The notes beneath the pieces were generated by a model. The model saw nothing but the letters and a program-made list of their open reading frames with translations. It did no database searches and was not told where the DNA came from. Positions 43,829 through 52,894 of a DNA stretch of 64,000 nucleotides are shown here, piece after piece. This DNA is from Paenibacillus guangzhouensis (GTDB taxonomy: Bacteria; Bacillota; Bacilli; Paenibacillales; Paenibacillaceae), in assembly GCF_009363075.1 (NCBI RefSeq), contig NZ_CP045293.1, forward strand, positions 2,356,001 to 2,420,000. Direction: 5' to 3'. The position numbers were made by a program, and so were the translations under genes. The stretch's first letter is position 1. Each line of letters begins with the position of its first letter.

Positions 43829-46800
43829 CTATTTCTTCTTCACGTCCGACATATCGTACAGTCGTGTCTTACCATTCAGCAAGCGGTCATAAGCGACCAA
43901 GGCATACATCGCCTGATCGGTTGCCATCGGATCGACTTCGCCCGGCTTGGCGCCACCATTATCCACGCCGCCCGGCTTCACGTGATAGAACCCACCGCTC
44001 TCTGCCGCGAAGCTAAGCAGCGCATCGACAACGGATTTGCCGCTCTTCACGAATCTCGCATCCGTATGCGGGTTGATGCCTAGTCCCGTTAAGGCAACGA
44101 TGACTTGCGCGCTGCTCTCGGAGTTCGCCGACGCCCAGCTCGCATATCCGCCATCGACCGTCTGTGCTTGCGATAACCACGTAATCGCGCGATCGACAGC
44201 CGCTTTGACCTCTTGATTCGTTGCATAGTACGGCGTTAAGCCTTGAATCGCCATGGATGTAATGTCCGGATCCGGCGTCGTCGCCTTCTCGCCTAAGGCC
44301 CAACCGCCGCCTGCGATTTCTCTTTTCAGGATGAAATCGATCAGCAGCTCTCTGGTCGTCTGCGTCTTCACGCTAGGAACAACCGGGATATCGTAAGATT
44401 TGCTGTCCAGCGCGATCAATGCGAAAATCGGACCGTTAATCCCTTGCTTGATCAGCGTATTGTAGTCTGCAAGCCATTCGCGAAGATTGTATCCGGCGAC
44501 CTGGTCTACGTTTTTGCCGATGGCCGTTAAGCCAAGGATAACGCGATCATATTCCGTATATTTGACGGCATGCAATTTGCCAGTTTGCTCTTTCATGATC
44601 TTCTCGACATTCGCATAGTACTTAGCATAATAGGCATCAGGAACAGAGATCCCCGAGCGTGCCAGACCGAATACCGTCCAATCGCCGCCAAGCGTACCGA
44701 TCACCGGATCGGTGATCGTCTTCTGCATGAATGCTGCCGTTTTGCTGATTTGCTGCTTCACTTGATCTTTTAACGATGGCGAAGCATCCTGCACAGGCTT
44801 CGTCGTCTGTTCAGGTTTCGGTTGCGAGGTTACTGCATGATCTTTTTTGTATTGATAGGAACGCATCGCGACCACAGTCGCCATCTCGCGCGTCACTTGG
44901 CCAGCTGGTTCGAACCGATTATTGGCACCAGTTATGACGCCGTGAGCAATCACGGCTTGAACCTCTGCTTTTGCCCAAGTAGATACTTGAGCGAGGTCTT
45001 GCAGGGCAACCGATTGGTCGGCAGCTTGAAGGCCTAGTGATTTGTATAAAATGACTGCCATTTGTTCACGGGTCAGCTTGTCATTCGGACGGAACTGATT
45101 CCCATCCCCTTTGATGAACCCGGCTTGATAAGCCGCATTGACGTATGGATAGAACCAATCGGTTATCTTGACGTCTTTGAAGGCGATAGCCTGATCGGAC
45201 GTTGGTTCGAGTCCTAGCACAAGAGCCAGCATTTTCGCGAACTCTGCTCTAGTCACTGTCGCTTGCGGGTTGAATTGCCCTTCACTGCCGCTGACGAAAT
45301 GATTCCGGCTTGCTTCACGGATCGCTTCGGCGGCCCAAGGCGAGATCGACTTCGCATCCGAATATAACTGCTCTAACGATAATGGCTGCTCCGTGTTCAA
45401 CGTATCCACGGTGTAGCTAACGAATTGCGTGAAATGATTCGTCCGGATGACGATATCATTATCTTTGGTGTATGCATACGTGATTTGAGCTTTGCCTTTC
45501 GCCGCTTCGATGCCTTTGCTCTCGGACTCGTAGATCGAAATTGGCGTGAACGCGTTGCCTTCGATATACCCCACAAATTGTCCTTTTGCGCCTTTGAGCA
45601 CGAGCGTAAGCGTACGATCGAATTGTACGGATGCCTTGGCATTTCCCATCACGAAAGCATGAATCAGCTTCGCTTGCTTGCGGCTCTCGCTGCTTAGCGT
45701 TGCCTGTACGAGCTTCTGTACGGCAGCATCGCCCGTATCGACCGGCGTGAGCACTTCGACGAGCGGATCTCCGGATTTCAGTACCGTTCCTTTATCGATC
45801 GTGAGTGTCGTATTGCCTTTGACAGCGGTGATCGACGGCAAGTTGTCCTGTACATTCGCCAGATTGAGGATCACTTTCGGGCTTGCTTTCGGGATATTGA
45901 TTGTCACTTTATCCAAGCTGCGCATTTCTTTCGTCACGTTCAAGATATAATCTTGCTTACCATCAGCTGGAACCGTGATTACCGGGTTTTTATTGGATGC
46001 ATCCAGTGTTGGCGTCACGCTACCTGCAGGCGGCGGTGGTACGTTCGGTTGAGGGTCTTCTGGTATTTTCCAACCCAGATCCTTGCCAAGATCCGTTGTA
46101 TAACGCCATTCTAGCTTATCACCATCCTTTAGAACGTAAAGGCTAGCGCCATAGTTCGGGTAAGTACCATTGACATTGTACATCCAACCACTACCACTGC
46201 CGTGGTCAAATTCGCCGTCTCCTGCGATGGATTGAACGTAGATGCTATTGTATTGGCTATTCCAAGTTGATCTATAATCGATACCTCGACGATCCAGTTC
46301 ACGCTGCAGAACCGTCCACGCCGTATCCCCCGCCTGCAGGTCAATGCTAGTCTGAGGGATCACGTAGCCTTTCTTGATCGTTAACTTATCAACGGATAAC
46401 GTCACATGCTTCGTTGGCTTCGGCGTCGTGCCTCCATCGCCTGGGTTTGTTACTGTACTTGTCGCGTAGACAACGAAATCAGTAAAATGCTTCGTCTTCA
46501 CGATAAGATCGTTCCCACGATCATAAGCGAAGACATCTTTGCCACTCTTCTTACCTTCAGATTCACTGCTGTACTTGTCGATAGCGTTAGGTACGCCGTT
46601 CTGAATGAACGATGCATCCTTACCTTTCATACCGGCAAACGTCAATGTGACGTGCTGATCGAATGCGACCTGTGCAGCTCCACCGATCGTCACCGCTTGG
46701 TTGATTTGCTCCAACTTCTTCTCTTTTGGAACGAGCGAAGTGATCTTATTCTTCAAATCTGTATTGGCTGCATCCAACGCTGTCATCAATTCGATGGCCG

Positions 46801-49033
46801 ATGCATCGCCGTCTGTTACCTTCGTTCCCTTCGGAATCGTTAACGATACATTACCTTTCACGGCTTGAATGCCTGGCAGATTGCCGTCAGAGGAAAGGTT
46901 CAATTGCGTTTTGGACGGCGTATTGCTTGGGATCTCAATGCTGATATCCTTCGCTGCATCTTCTTTCGAAATGTTGACGATGTAATTGTTGTACCCCGTC
47001 GGAATAACAACTTTAGGTTGATCCCCGCCTGGAATCAGTACTTCAATATCGTCCGGTGCATCCGGAGTTTCTTTGGTCACATCAGTCATGTCATATAAGC
47101 GATTTTGGCCTTTCATGAATCGATCATAAGCCGCGAGGGCGTATGAACCTTGATCAGTTGCCATGCCATCGGCTTTCGGAGGGTTGCCTGATACCGGTTT
47201 GGTATGCATAAACCCTCCGTCAGGTAGAGCAAATGATAATAAAGCTTCCATTGCCGAGTGACCGTTCTTGATGAATCTTCGGTCAGTACTTGCATCTATG
47301 CCAATGGATGATAAAGCAGTAACCACTTGAGACAGGCTTTCACTGCTAGTGCTACCCCAAGCTGTATAACTGCCTTCATTATTTTGCTGTATCGATAACC
47401 AGTTGACTGCTCGATCTACAGCTGATTTAACTTTTTCTTGCGTAACATAGTATGGTGCAAGGGCTTGAATCGTCATGCTTGTAATGTCTACATCTGGCTT
47501 TGAACCTAATCCCCATCCGCCTGCATTACTTGTGTTCACATTCGCTTCTTTACTCAAAATATTTCCGATGAGATTATTTCTTGTAGTCTGTATTTTACCT
47601 GCCTTCGCGGTTGGTATGGCATAATTTCTAGTGTCTAAGGCGATCAGTGCAAACACTGGTCCATTGATGCCTTGTTTATTCACGACATAGTCGTAATCAG
47701 ACAATCCTTGTGTTAGATCAATGCCGCCGACATTCTTAGGATTTTTGCCAATCGAAGCAAGAGCTATTATTACTCTTGAGTTTTCCGTGCTTTTTGAAGG
47801 ATCCAATATACCGTTATTTGCTGCGGCTAGTTGTTTGACCTTTTCTACCACATTATTGTAGTAATATGCATAATAACCATCCGGTACAGGATAATTCCCT
47901 CGTGCCAGTGAAAGGACTGACCATTCCCCATTCAGCGTCCCAAATTGAGGTTTTGATACTTTGTTAAGAATATAATTAAGATTTTTATCCAGTTGTTCTT
48001 TAGGCGTATTCGTATTAACAGGTGCTGGCTTATATGTAATCTTAAAAGTTTTTTCACTCGAATTTGATTTGTCGTCTGTTGCCTTGATCGAAACGGTATT
48101 CTCTCCTAATTGCAGCGAAAGATTATATTTGCCATTCTCGACCGAGACAAGTTTCCCATTAAACGTAACCACTGGTGTAATCGCATTGGCTTTGTAATCG
48201 GTAGCAATCACGTTAAAGCTTAGTTCAGGTTGGTTTACTTCCTGTTTATCTTGCAATCCGTTAACGGTGATGCGAGGATTCATGGACTTCGTCAACTCAG
48301 TGAGCGTACTATCGACGCTAAATTGCGGACTCTCCATGGTGCGAAGCACGGTATAAGCTTGATCATATGCGGATCTTACCGCAGGGTTTGAGAGAATTGA
48401 ACCCTTTTGCGGGTCACTGTTAATGTCCCCGATAGCCGCAGTTAAAGCGTCTTTGTTCGCCGGTTGAATGTAGGCCGGATTCGAATCGCTTCGTCGCCCA
48501 AGATCTGCCCCACTTCCGTATAACGTGAATTGCGTACGTATAACATCTCCATCATGTGGCTCATATTGTGAAAATCCAACATTCAGGAATTGGTTGTTTA
48601 CTTGATACATCCAGCCTGACATAGGAGTATAATCTTTCTCTCCCAGCCAGTCACTGTCCATCTTCGTTCCGATATTTAAACCATTTAAATGAATTTGATC
48701 TAAAATATACTGCGGAACATCTATACCATAGGTAGAATCTTGAACACTGGATAGATAGAAACTGTCTTTAATTCTACCTTGATAATCAATATTATCTTCC
48801 CCCAGCACGCGCGTGAGCACCGTGGCTCCATTCTCGCCCGCATAGAAAGGCACTTTGACCGGCTCACGGTAGTACCCTTGCCCAAGGGTGAACTTCTCCA
48901 CCGACACCGTGACATAGCCATTCGGCGATACATCAGTCCCCGCCGCGAATACGTTGATTCCATTTGTAAAGAATACCGTAAATAACATGCTGAACAAGAG
49001 CAGCCATGTCATCCACTTATTATTTTGTCGCAT
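43829..49033 (-). CDS. S-layer-anchored transcobalamin/intrinsic-factor-like surface protein
   Basis: The 1734-residue secreted protein has a signal peptide (1-31), DUF4430 domain 1 (39-179), an Ig-like domain (255-335), alpha/alpha-toroid 1 (345-650), a beta region (680-858), DUF4430 domain 2 (876-983), a second copy of the beta region (1027-1207), three SLH repeats (about 1222-1395, each with a TRAE/TREQ/TREM core) and toroid 2 (1424-1728). The toroids resemble prenyltransferase/squalene-cyclase repeats. The two share INGPVFALIALD-type and RLYDMTD-type motifs. DUF4430 plus a toroid is the domain pair of intrinsic factor and transcobalamin. SLH repeats would hold it on the wall. It heads a cobalamin-riboswitch operon with ECF genes, so surface capture of B12 is the best reading. 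Confidence 0.9.
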   Translation of the reverse strand: MRQNNKWMTWLLLFSMLFTVFFTNGINVFAAGTDVSPNGYVTVSVEKFTLGQGYYREPVKVPFYAGENGATVLTRVLGEDNIDYQGRIKDSFYLSSVQDSTYGIDVPQYILDQIHLNGLNIGTKMDSDWLGEKDYTPMSGWMYQVNNQFLNVGFSQYEPHDGDVIRTQFTLYGSGADLGRRSDSNPAYIQPANKDALTAAIGDINSDPQKGSILSNPAVRSAYDQAYTVLRTMESPQFSVDSTLTELTKSMNPRITVNGLQDKQEVNQPELSFNVIATDYKANAITPVVTFNGKLVSVENGKYNLSLQLGENTVSIKATDDKSNSSEKTFKITYKPAPVNTNTPKEQLDKNLNYILNKVSKPQFGTLNGEWSVLSLARGNYPVPDGYYAYYYNNVVEKVKQLAAANNGILDPSKSTENSRVIIALASIGKNPKNVGGIDLTQGLSDYDYVVNKQGINGPVFALIALDTRNYAIPTAKAGKIQTTRNNLIGNILSKEANVNTSNAGGWGLGSKPDVDITSMTIQALAPYYVTQEKVKSAVDRAVNWLSIQQNNEGSYTAWGSTSSESLSQVVTALSSIGIDASTDRRFIKNGHSAMEALLSFALPDGGFMHTKPVSGNPPKADGMATDQGSYALAAYDRFMKGQNRLYDMTDVTKETPDAPDDIEVLIPGGDQPKVVIPTGYNNYIVNISKEDAAKDISIEIPSNTPSKTQLNLSSDGNLPGIQAVKGNVSLTIPKGTKVTDGDASAIELMTALDAANTDLKNKITSLVPKEKKLEQINQAVTIGGAAQVAFDQHVTLTFAGMKGKDASFIQNGVPNAIDKYSSESEGKKSGKDVFAYDRGNDLIVKTKHFTDFVVYATSTVTNPGDGGTTPKPTKHVTLSVDKLTIKKGYVIPQTSIDLQAGDTAWTVLQRELDRRGIDYRSTWNSQYNSIYVQSIAGDGEFDHGSGSGWMYNVNGTYPNYGASLYVLKDGDKLEWRYTTDLGKDLGWKIPEDPQPNVPPPPAGSVTPTLDASNKNPVITVPADGKQDYILNVTKEMRSLDKVTINIPKASPKVILNLANVQDNLPSITAVKGNTTLTIDKGTVLKSGDPLVEVLTPVDTGDAAVQKLVQATLSSESRKQAKLIHAFVMGNAKASVQFDRTLTLVLKGAKGQFVGYIEGNAFTPISIYESESKGIEAAKGKAQITYAYTKDNDIVIRTNHFTQFVSYTVDTLNTEQPLSLEQLYSDAKSISPWAAEAIREASRNHFVSGSEGQFNPQATVTRAEFAKMLALVLGLEPTSDQAIAFKDVKITDWFYPYVNAAYQAGFIKGDGNQFRPNDKLTREQMAVILYKSLGLQAADQSVALQDLAQVSTWAKAEVQAVIAHGVITGANNRFEPAGQVTREMATVVAMRSYQYKKDHAVTSQPKPEQTTKPVQDASPSLKDQVKQQISKTAAFMQKTITDPVIGTLGGDWTVFGLARSGISVPDAYYAKYYANVEKIMKEQTGKLHAVKYTEYDRVILGLTAIGKNVDQVAGYNLREWLADYNTLIKQGINGPIFALIALDSKSYDIPVVPSVKTQTTRELLIDFILKREIAGGGWALGEKATTPDPDITSMAIQGLTPYYATNQEVKAAVDRAITWLSQAQTVDGGYASWASANSESSAQVIVALTGLGINPHTDARFVKSGKSVVDALLSFAAESGGFYHVKPGGVDNGGAKPGEVDPMATDQAMYALVAYDRLLNGKTRLYDMSDVKKK

Positions 49034-49106
49034 TGTCTTGCTTCCCTTCCTTCAACAGAAATCTAATCATGCTTACGATTGCTAGAGAGGCATTTGCCCC
49101 TATACA

Positions 49107-49143
49107 GCAACAAAACCTCTTAACGGGTAGCGTTAAGAGGTTT
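49107..49143 (-). terminator. Expression-platform terminator of the cobalamin riboswitch
   Basis: Stem AAACCTCTTAACG/CGTTAAGAGGTTT with a 5-base loop is followed on the minus strand by TTGTTG. It lies 60 bases after the aptamer and 75 bases before the surface-protein gene, so ligand binding should cause termination. Confidence 0.9.
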
Positions 49144-49204
49144 ACTCAAATAAACAGCTTGAATAAGCGTTCAAGAAACACCCCCTATCGCTCGTAGAGT
49201 TCAT

Positions 49205-49389
49205 GGTGTATCAAGACAGGCAGGTCTTCTGACTCGAGTATCATTGCCCTTGCTTCCTTCCCGGTTAACCCAGTGGATTCTAGCAAGAACTCCTCTCTTA
49301 CAGCGGCGGGACCGTGTGGGATTTGCACCCAACTTCCCTTTTAAGCAATGCATGGTTACAGATCTCTACCAACATTGCACCTGAATTTG
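49205..49389 (-). ncRNA. Cobalamin riboswitch
   Basis: On the minus strand the conserved blocks appear in order: AGGTGCAATG, AAAAGGGAAGTTGGGTGCAAATCC, CACGGTCCCGCCGCTGTAA, the L5/J6 region around GGGTTAACCGGGAAGGAAGC, and the B12 box GAGTCAGAAGACCTGCCTGTCTTG. TATAAT lies at 49397-49402, which would place transcription start at the aptamer's 5' edge. It controls the SLH/DUF4430 and ECF operon. Ends are approximate. Confidence 0.95.
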
Positions 49390-49461
49390 ATATTCGATTA
49401 TATGATGATTATGATAGCTAATTATTTCATATTTGTCATTGCAAAATTTTATACCCGTACG

Positions 49462-49494
49462 TCAAAAAAAAGACAGGCCGCGAGCGGCCTGTCT
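49462..49494 (-). terminator. Terminator after metE
   Basis: Perfect stem AGACAGGCCGC/GCGGCCTGTCT with a GA loop and a run of eight T on the minus strand. It lies just past metE and insulates the cobalamin operon from metE transcription. Confidence 0.92.
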
Positions 49495-49506
49495 CCTCAT
49501 CCGATC

Positions 49507-51789
49507 CTATGCGGAATATTTCTCTCTAGCGATTTGCGTAGCTTCGACCATGTTGCGAAGTGATGCAACCGTCTCTTCGAGCCCGCGTGTCTTCAAACCG
49601 CAGTCCGGGTTGATCCAGAACAGTTGCGGATTCAAAACGCGGAGCGCACGATCGATCATGCCTGTCATTTCTTCCACTTCCGGTACCCGAGGGCTATGGA
49701 TGTCATATACGCCGAGACCGATACCAAGCTCATACGTGTTCTCTTCGAAGCTATGAATCAGCTCGCCATGGCTGCGCGAAGTCTCAATCGAGATGACGTC
49801 CGCATCCATCGCTTCAATCGAATCGATCATGTCATGGAATTCACAGTAGCACATATGCGTGTGGATTTGCGTCGTCTCTTGCACCGTGCATGTGGTCATG
49901 CGGAATGCTTTGACAGCCCAGTCGAGGTATGTCGCTTGATCTTGTTCCTTGAGCGGTAAGCCTTCACGAACGGCTGGTTCATCCACCTGAATCATGCCGA
50001 TGCCTGCTTGTTCCAGTGATTCTACTTCTTGTCTTAAAGCATACGCCAGCTGATATGCGATCTGCTCGCGGGTAATATCTTCACGAACGAATGACCAGTT
50101 CATGATCGTAATCGGACCGGTAAGCATCCCTTTGACCGGACGCGTGGTCTTCGATTGTGCATATTTTGTCTCTTCGACCGTCATCGGCTCGACAAAAGCC
50201 ACATCCCCGAAAATAACCGGCGGCTTCACGCAGCGTGATCCATACGACTGCACCCATCCATATTGCGTGAAGGCAAACCCGGCCAGCTTCTCCCCGAAGA
50301 ACTCCACCATATCCGTACGCTCGAATTCCCCATGTACAAGAACGTCCAATCCAATCTCTTCCTGCAACTTGACCCAGATATCGATTTGATCCCGAATGAA
50401 GCTTTCGTATTGCTCAGGCGACCATTCTCCTTTACGCCAGAGCTGACGCGCCTTGCGGACTTCAGCCGATTGCGGGAAGCTCCCGATCGTCGTCGTTGGC
50501 AGAATCGGCAATTGCCACTTGTCCTGCTGCGCGATATGGCGTTCCGCGAATGGGCGGCTGCGCTGCGGCTGCTGTGCGCTGATCGCAGCAACGGTCTGCT
50601 GCACGTCTTTACGATTCCGTTCATTCGATTGTTTCAGACCGAGCAGCGCCGCATCACATTGAGCAAGCGCATCTTCAATGCTCGTACCACCGGACACAAT
50701 TCCTTTCGTGAGTAGAACAATCTCGTCCAGCTTCTCATCGGCAAAGGCAAGGGCTTCCTTCAGTTCAGGCAAGAGTTTCGCTTCATTCGCTACGGTCACT
50801 GGAACATGCAGCAGACTGCAGGAGGACTGCACGAGGATACGATCTTCCGAGACGATCTTCGACAACACTTCGAGTAGACCCAGCTTCTCACGCAAATCTG
50901 CTCTCCAGATACCGCGGCCGTCAATAACCCCTGCACCCAGGAATTTGTCCGCCGGGAATCCGATGTCCTGGATCGCTTTCAAGTTGCCTGTTAGTCCGTG
51001 TACGAAATCAAGTCCGATCCCTTGCACTGGCAGTTGAATGATCTCGCTATAGTGCTCGACAGATTCAAAATAAGTCTGCAATAACACATTCAGCCCTGGA
51101 ACCGCCGTAGCGAATGTCTCATAAATCGTCTTCAGTCTCGCGATATCATCGCCGCCTATTTTCGTAACAAGAATCGGTTCATCGATCTGTACCCACTGTA
51201 CACCCGCTTCCGCAAGTTCTTTAAGGACTTGCACATAGAGAGGGACAAGGCGATCCAGCCACGCATCTGTCTCTTCAACCTTATACCCTTTGGATAATTT
51301 CAAGAAAGTCAGCGGCCCGAGAATGACGGGTTTGCCTTCAATGCCAAGTTTCTCTTTCGCCTCTCGGTATGCATTAAGCGGTTTATTCTCTGTCAACGTC
51401 GGTGTCGCACCATTCAACTCCGGCACAATATAGTGATAGTTCGTATTGAACCATTTCGTCATTTCGCTTGCCGTCGCATCTTTTGTACCGCGAGCAATGC
51501 CATAATAGAGTGACAACGGCACCGCACCGCCCTCATATTCAAACCGACTTGGGACAATCCCGAACATCGTCGCGGTATCCAATACATGATCATAATAGCT
51601 AAAATCATTAACCGCGATGAGGTCGATCCCCTTCTCCTGCTGCTTGCGCAAATGATTCAATCGAAGCTCTTGCAGTCGACTCTGAAATGCGGATTCATCC
51701 AGCTTCCCTGCCCAGAATGCTTCAAGCGCCTTCTTCCATTCCCGATCTGCACCTATCCGTGGATATCCCAATACACTACTCTTTGCCAT
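49507..51789 (-). CDS. metE: Cobalamin-independent methionine synthase
   Basis: The 760-residue enzyme transfers the methyl group of 5-methyltetrahydropteroyl-triglutamate to homocysteine. Signatures are the N-terminal SVLGYPRIGADREWKKALE, IQVDEPAVREGLPL and the zinc-site region HTHMCYCEF with NPDCGLKTR near the end. The ribosome site is AAGGAGTG. The leader contains no cobalamin riboswitch, S-box or T-box that I can see. Instead a 26-base palindrome lies 63 bases upstream of the start. It adjoins the B12-uptake operon, whose vitamin would allow the alternative enzyme MetH. Confidence 0.97.
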   Translation of the reverse strand: MAKSSVLGYPRIGADREWKKALEAFWAGKLDESAFQSRLQELRLNHLRKQQEKGIDLIAVNDFSYYDHVLDTATMFGIVPSRFEYEGGAVPLSLYYGIARGTKDATASEMTKWFNTNYHYIVPELNGATPTLTENKPLNAYREAKEKLGIEGKPVILGPLTFLKLSKGYKVEETDAWLDRLVPLYVQVLKELAEAGVQWVQIDEPILVTKIGGDDIARLKTIYETFATAVPGLNVLLQTYFESVEHYSEIIQLPVQGIGLDFVHGLTGNLKAIQDIGFPADKFLGAGVIDGRGIWRADLREKLGLLEVLSKIVSEDRILVQSSCSLLHVPVTVANEAKLLPELKEALAFADEKLDEIVLLTKGIVSGGTSIEDALAQCDAALLGLKQSNERNRKDVQQTVAAISAQQPQRSRPFAERHIAQQDKWQLPILPTTTIGSFPQSAEVRKARQLWRKGEWSPEQYESFIRDQIDIWVKLQEEIGLDVLVHGEFERTDMVEFFGEKLAGFAFTQYGWVQSYGSRCVKPPVIFGDVAFVEPMTVEETKYAQSKTTRPVKGMLTGPITIMNWSFVREDITREQIAYQLAYALRQEVESLEQAGIGMIQVDEPAVREGLPLKEQDQATYLDWAVKAFRMTTCTVQETTQIHTHMCYCEFHDMIDSIEAMDADVISIETSRSHGELIHSFEENTYELGIGLGVYDIHSPRVPEVEEMTGMIDRALRVLNPQLFWINPDCGLKTRGLEETVASLRNMVEATQIAREKYSA

Positions 51790-51851
51790 CTCGTAACACT
51801 CCTTGCCAAATGTTGTTACAAGAAAGATACCATGTTTACTCGGATATAGTG

Positions 51852-51877
51852 TAACTGGATAATACTATATCCAGTTA
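51852..51877. promoter_or_regulatory. Palindromic putative operator upstream of metE
   Basis: TAACTGGATA-N6-TATCCAGTTA is a perfect 10-base inverted repeat. A related half, ACTATATCC, follows toward metE. It lies 63-88 bases before the metE start and resembles a LysR-type (MetR-like) or other dimeric regulator site. It overlaps the last codons of the degraded gene upstream. Confidence 0.6.
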
Positions 51878-52280
51878 TAGCCAACAGCTATACCAAACAG
51901 CAGAATTGGCAGACTCCAAATTACTTCATGCATGTTCCTTAGAGTATGGTCCGCCGAATTATTGACGCGAATATAACGACAAGAAAATATACTCATTAGC
52001 GACATGAATATCCCGACAATAGAAAAAAGCATGTATGTATAGTGTTCTATACTGGTAATTAACGTAAGCTCTCTGACGAAAAATAACTGGTTATCTTGAT
52101 ATAAATGAATTATTACCTAAGCATTTGAACACATGCACTGCGTCAATAATTGAATCTGGCCTTATAGAAAGTACAGCACCATATTTCTTTATTGTGTAGA
52201 TTCGACCTCATTTGCAAACAACCATAAATTCATAGCAGCCATCGGCAGCATCGATACGATCAGAATAGCTTCACGGGATT
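51865..52280 (-). pseudogene. Frameshifted membrane-protein gene
   Basis: Three adjacent minus-strand frames read as one protein-like sequence broken by two shifts. The first (near 52280-52190) gives EAILIVSMLPMAAMNLWLFA. The second (near 52190-52095) gives KKYGAVLSIRPDSIIDAVHVFK. The third (near 52095-51865) gives NQLFFVRELTLITSIEH, then two hydrophobic segments, the last being WSLPILLFGIAVGYNWI before the stop. From its internal ATG (52030-52032) the last frame alone would be a 55-residue two-helix protein, but no ribosome site precedes it. I read it as a degraded membrane protein that follows the DinB gene. The family is not recognised. Confidence 0.5.
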
Positions 52281-52285
52281 GCCTT

Positions 52286-52747
52286 CTACTTCAATGCTTT
52301 CAACATAGCGGAGACATTGCCCACATGATTTGACGCATGCAGAGCTGTGGAAACGACCAGCCCCCCGAACGTTTCGGCGCTGAAGAAATTATCTTTCACG
52401 GGCTGCATCAGCCTATCCTTCAGCCATTCCCGCAGTTGGTCGGGCTGCACCTTCAGTTGCTCGATCAGCGTTTCCCAGGTTGGAGGTTCGTTAAGCCAAT
52501 CCGAAGGCTTCGTGCCGTAACCGAAATAAGCCATATACTCGGGCGGAAGCGTCATCGCTTGCATATTGCCAGATAAATAGAAAATATGAAATTCTGTGGA
52601 GACGAGCACGTGGCCTATATGCCAGTGAATCGAATTGTTGAAGCCGTCCGGCACCTTATTACGCCCGTCCGCTGGGCATCTCTCTGCAAGCTCCAGAAGC
52701 TTGGCGTATTGATCGTTTAGAATATGGAATACAAAGTCCTCTCTCAT
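52286..52747 (-). CDS. DinB-like metal-binding protein
   Basis: This 153-residue four-helix protein of the DinB/YfiT family has the three metal-binding His positions expected of the family: HWHIGHVL near residue 41-48 and HASNHVGN near residue 136-143. Family members include thiol transferases that use bacillithiol or mycothiol; this one cannot be assigned. It is transcribed toward the degraded membrane-protein gene. Confidence 0.88.
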   Translation of the reverse strand: MREDFVFHILNDQYAKLLELAERCPADGRNKVPDGFNNSIHWHIGHVLVSTEFHIFYLSGNMQAMTLPPEYMAYFGYGTKPSDWLNEPPTWETLIEQLKVQPDQLREWLKDRLMQPVKDNFFSAETFGGLVVSTALHASNHVGNVSAMLKALK

Positions 52748-52894
52748 CGTGGTTGTTCCTCCCCTTGTCCATCATCCGTCGGTTTTGCTCCGACTTCCTA
52801 TGGAATGATTGTAGCAAGGACGGCACCCGAGCAAACGTGCGAAAAGTAATGAATAATCAAGGGGAATCTCTATACCAAAAGTAATGTCATTTCC

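Noticed and set aside
49205-49389. Possibility that the cobalamin riboswitch controls metE
   Set aside because: metE is transcribed on the same strand but lies upstream of the aptamer and ends at its own terminator, so the riboswitch can act only on the following operon.
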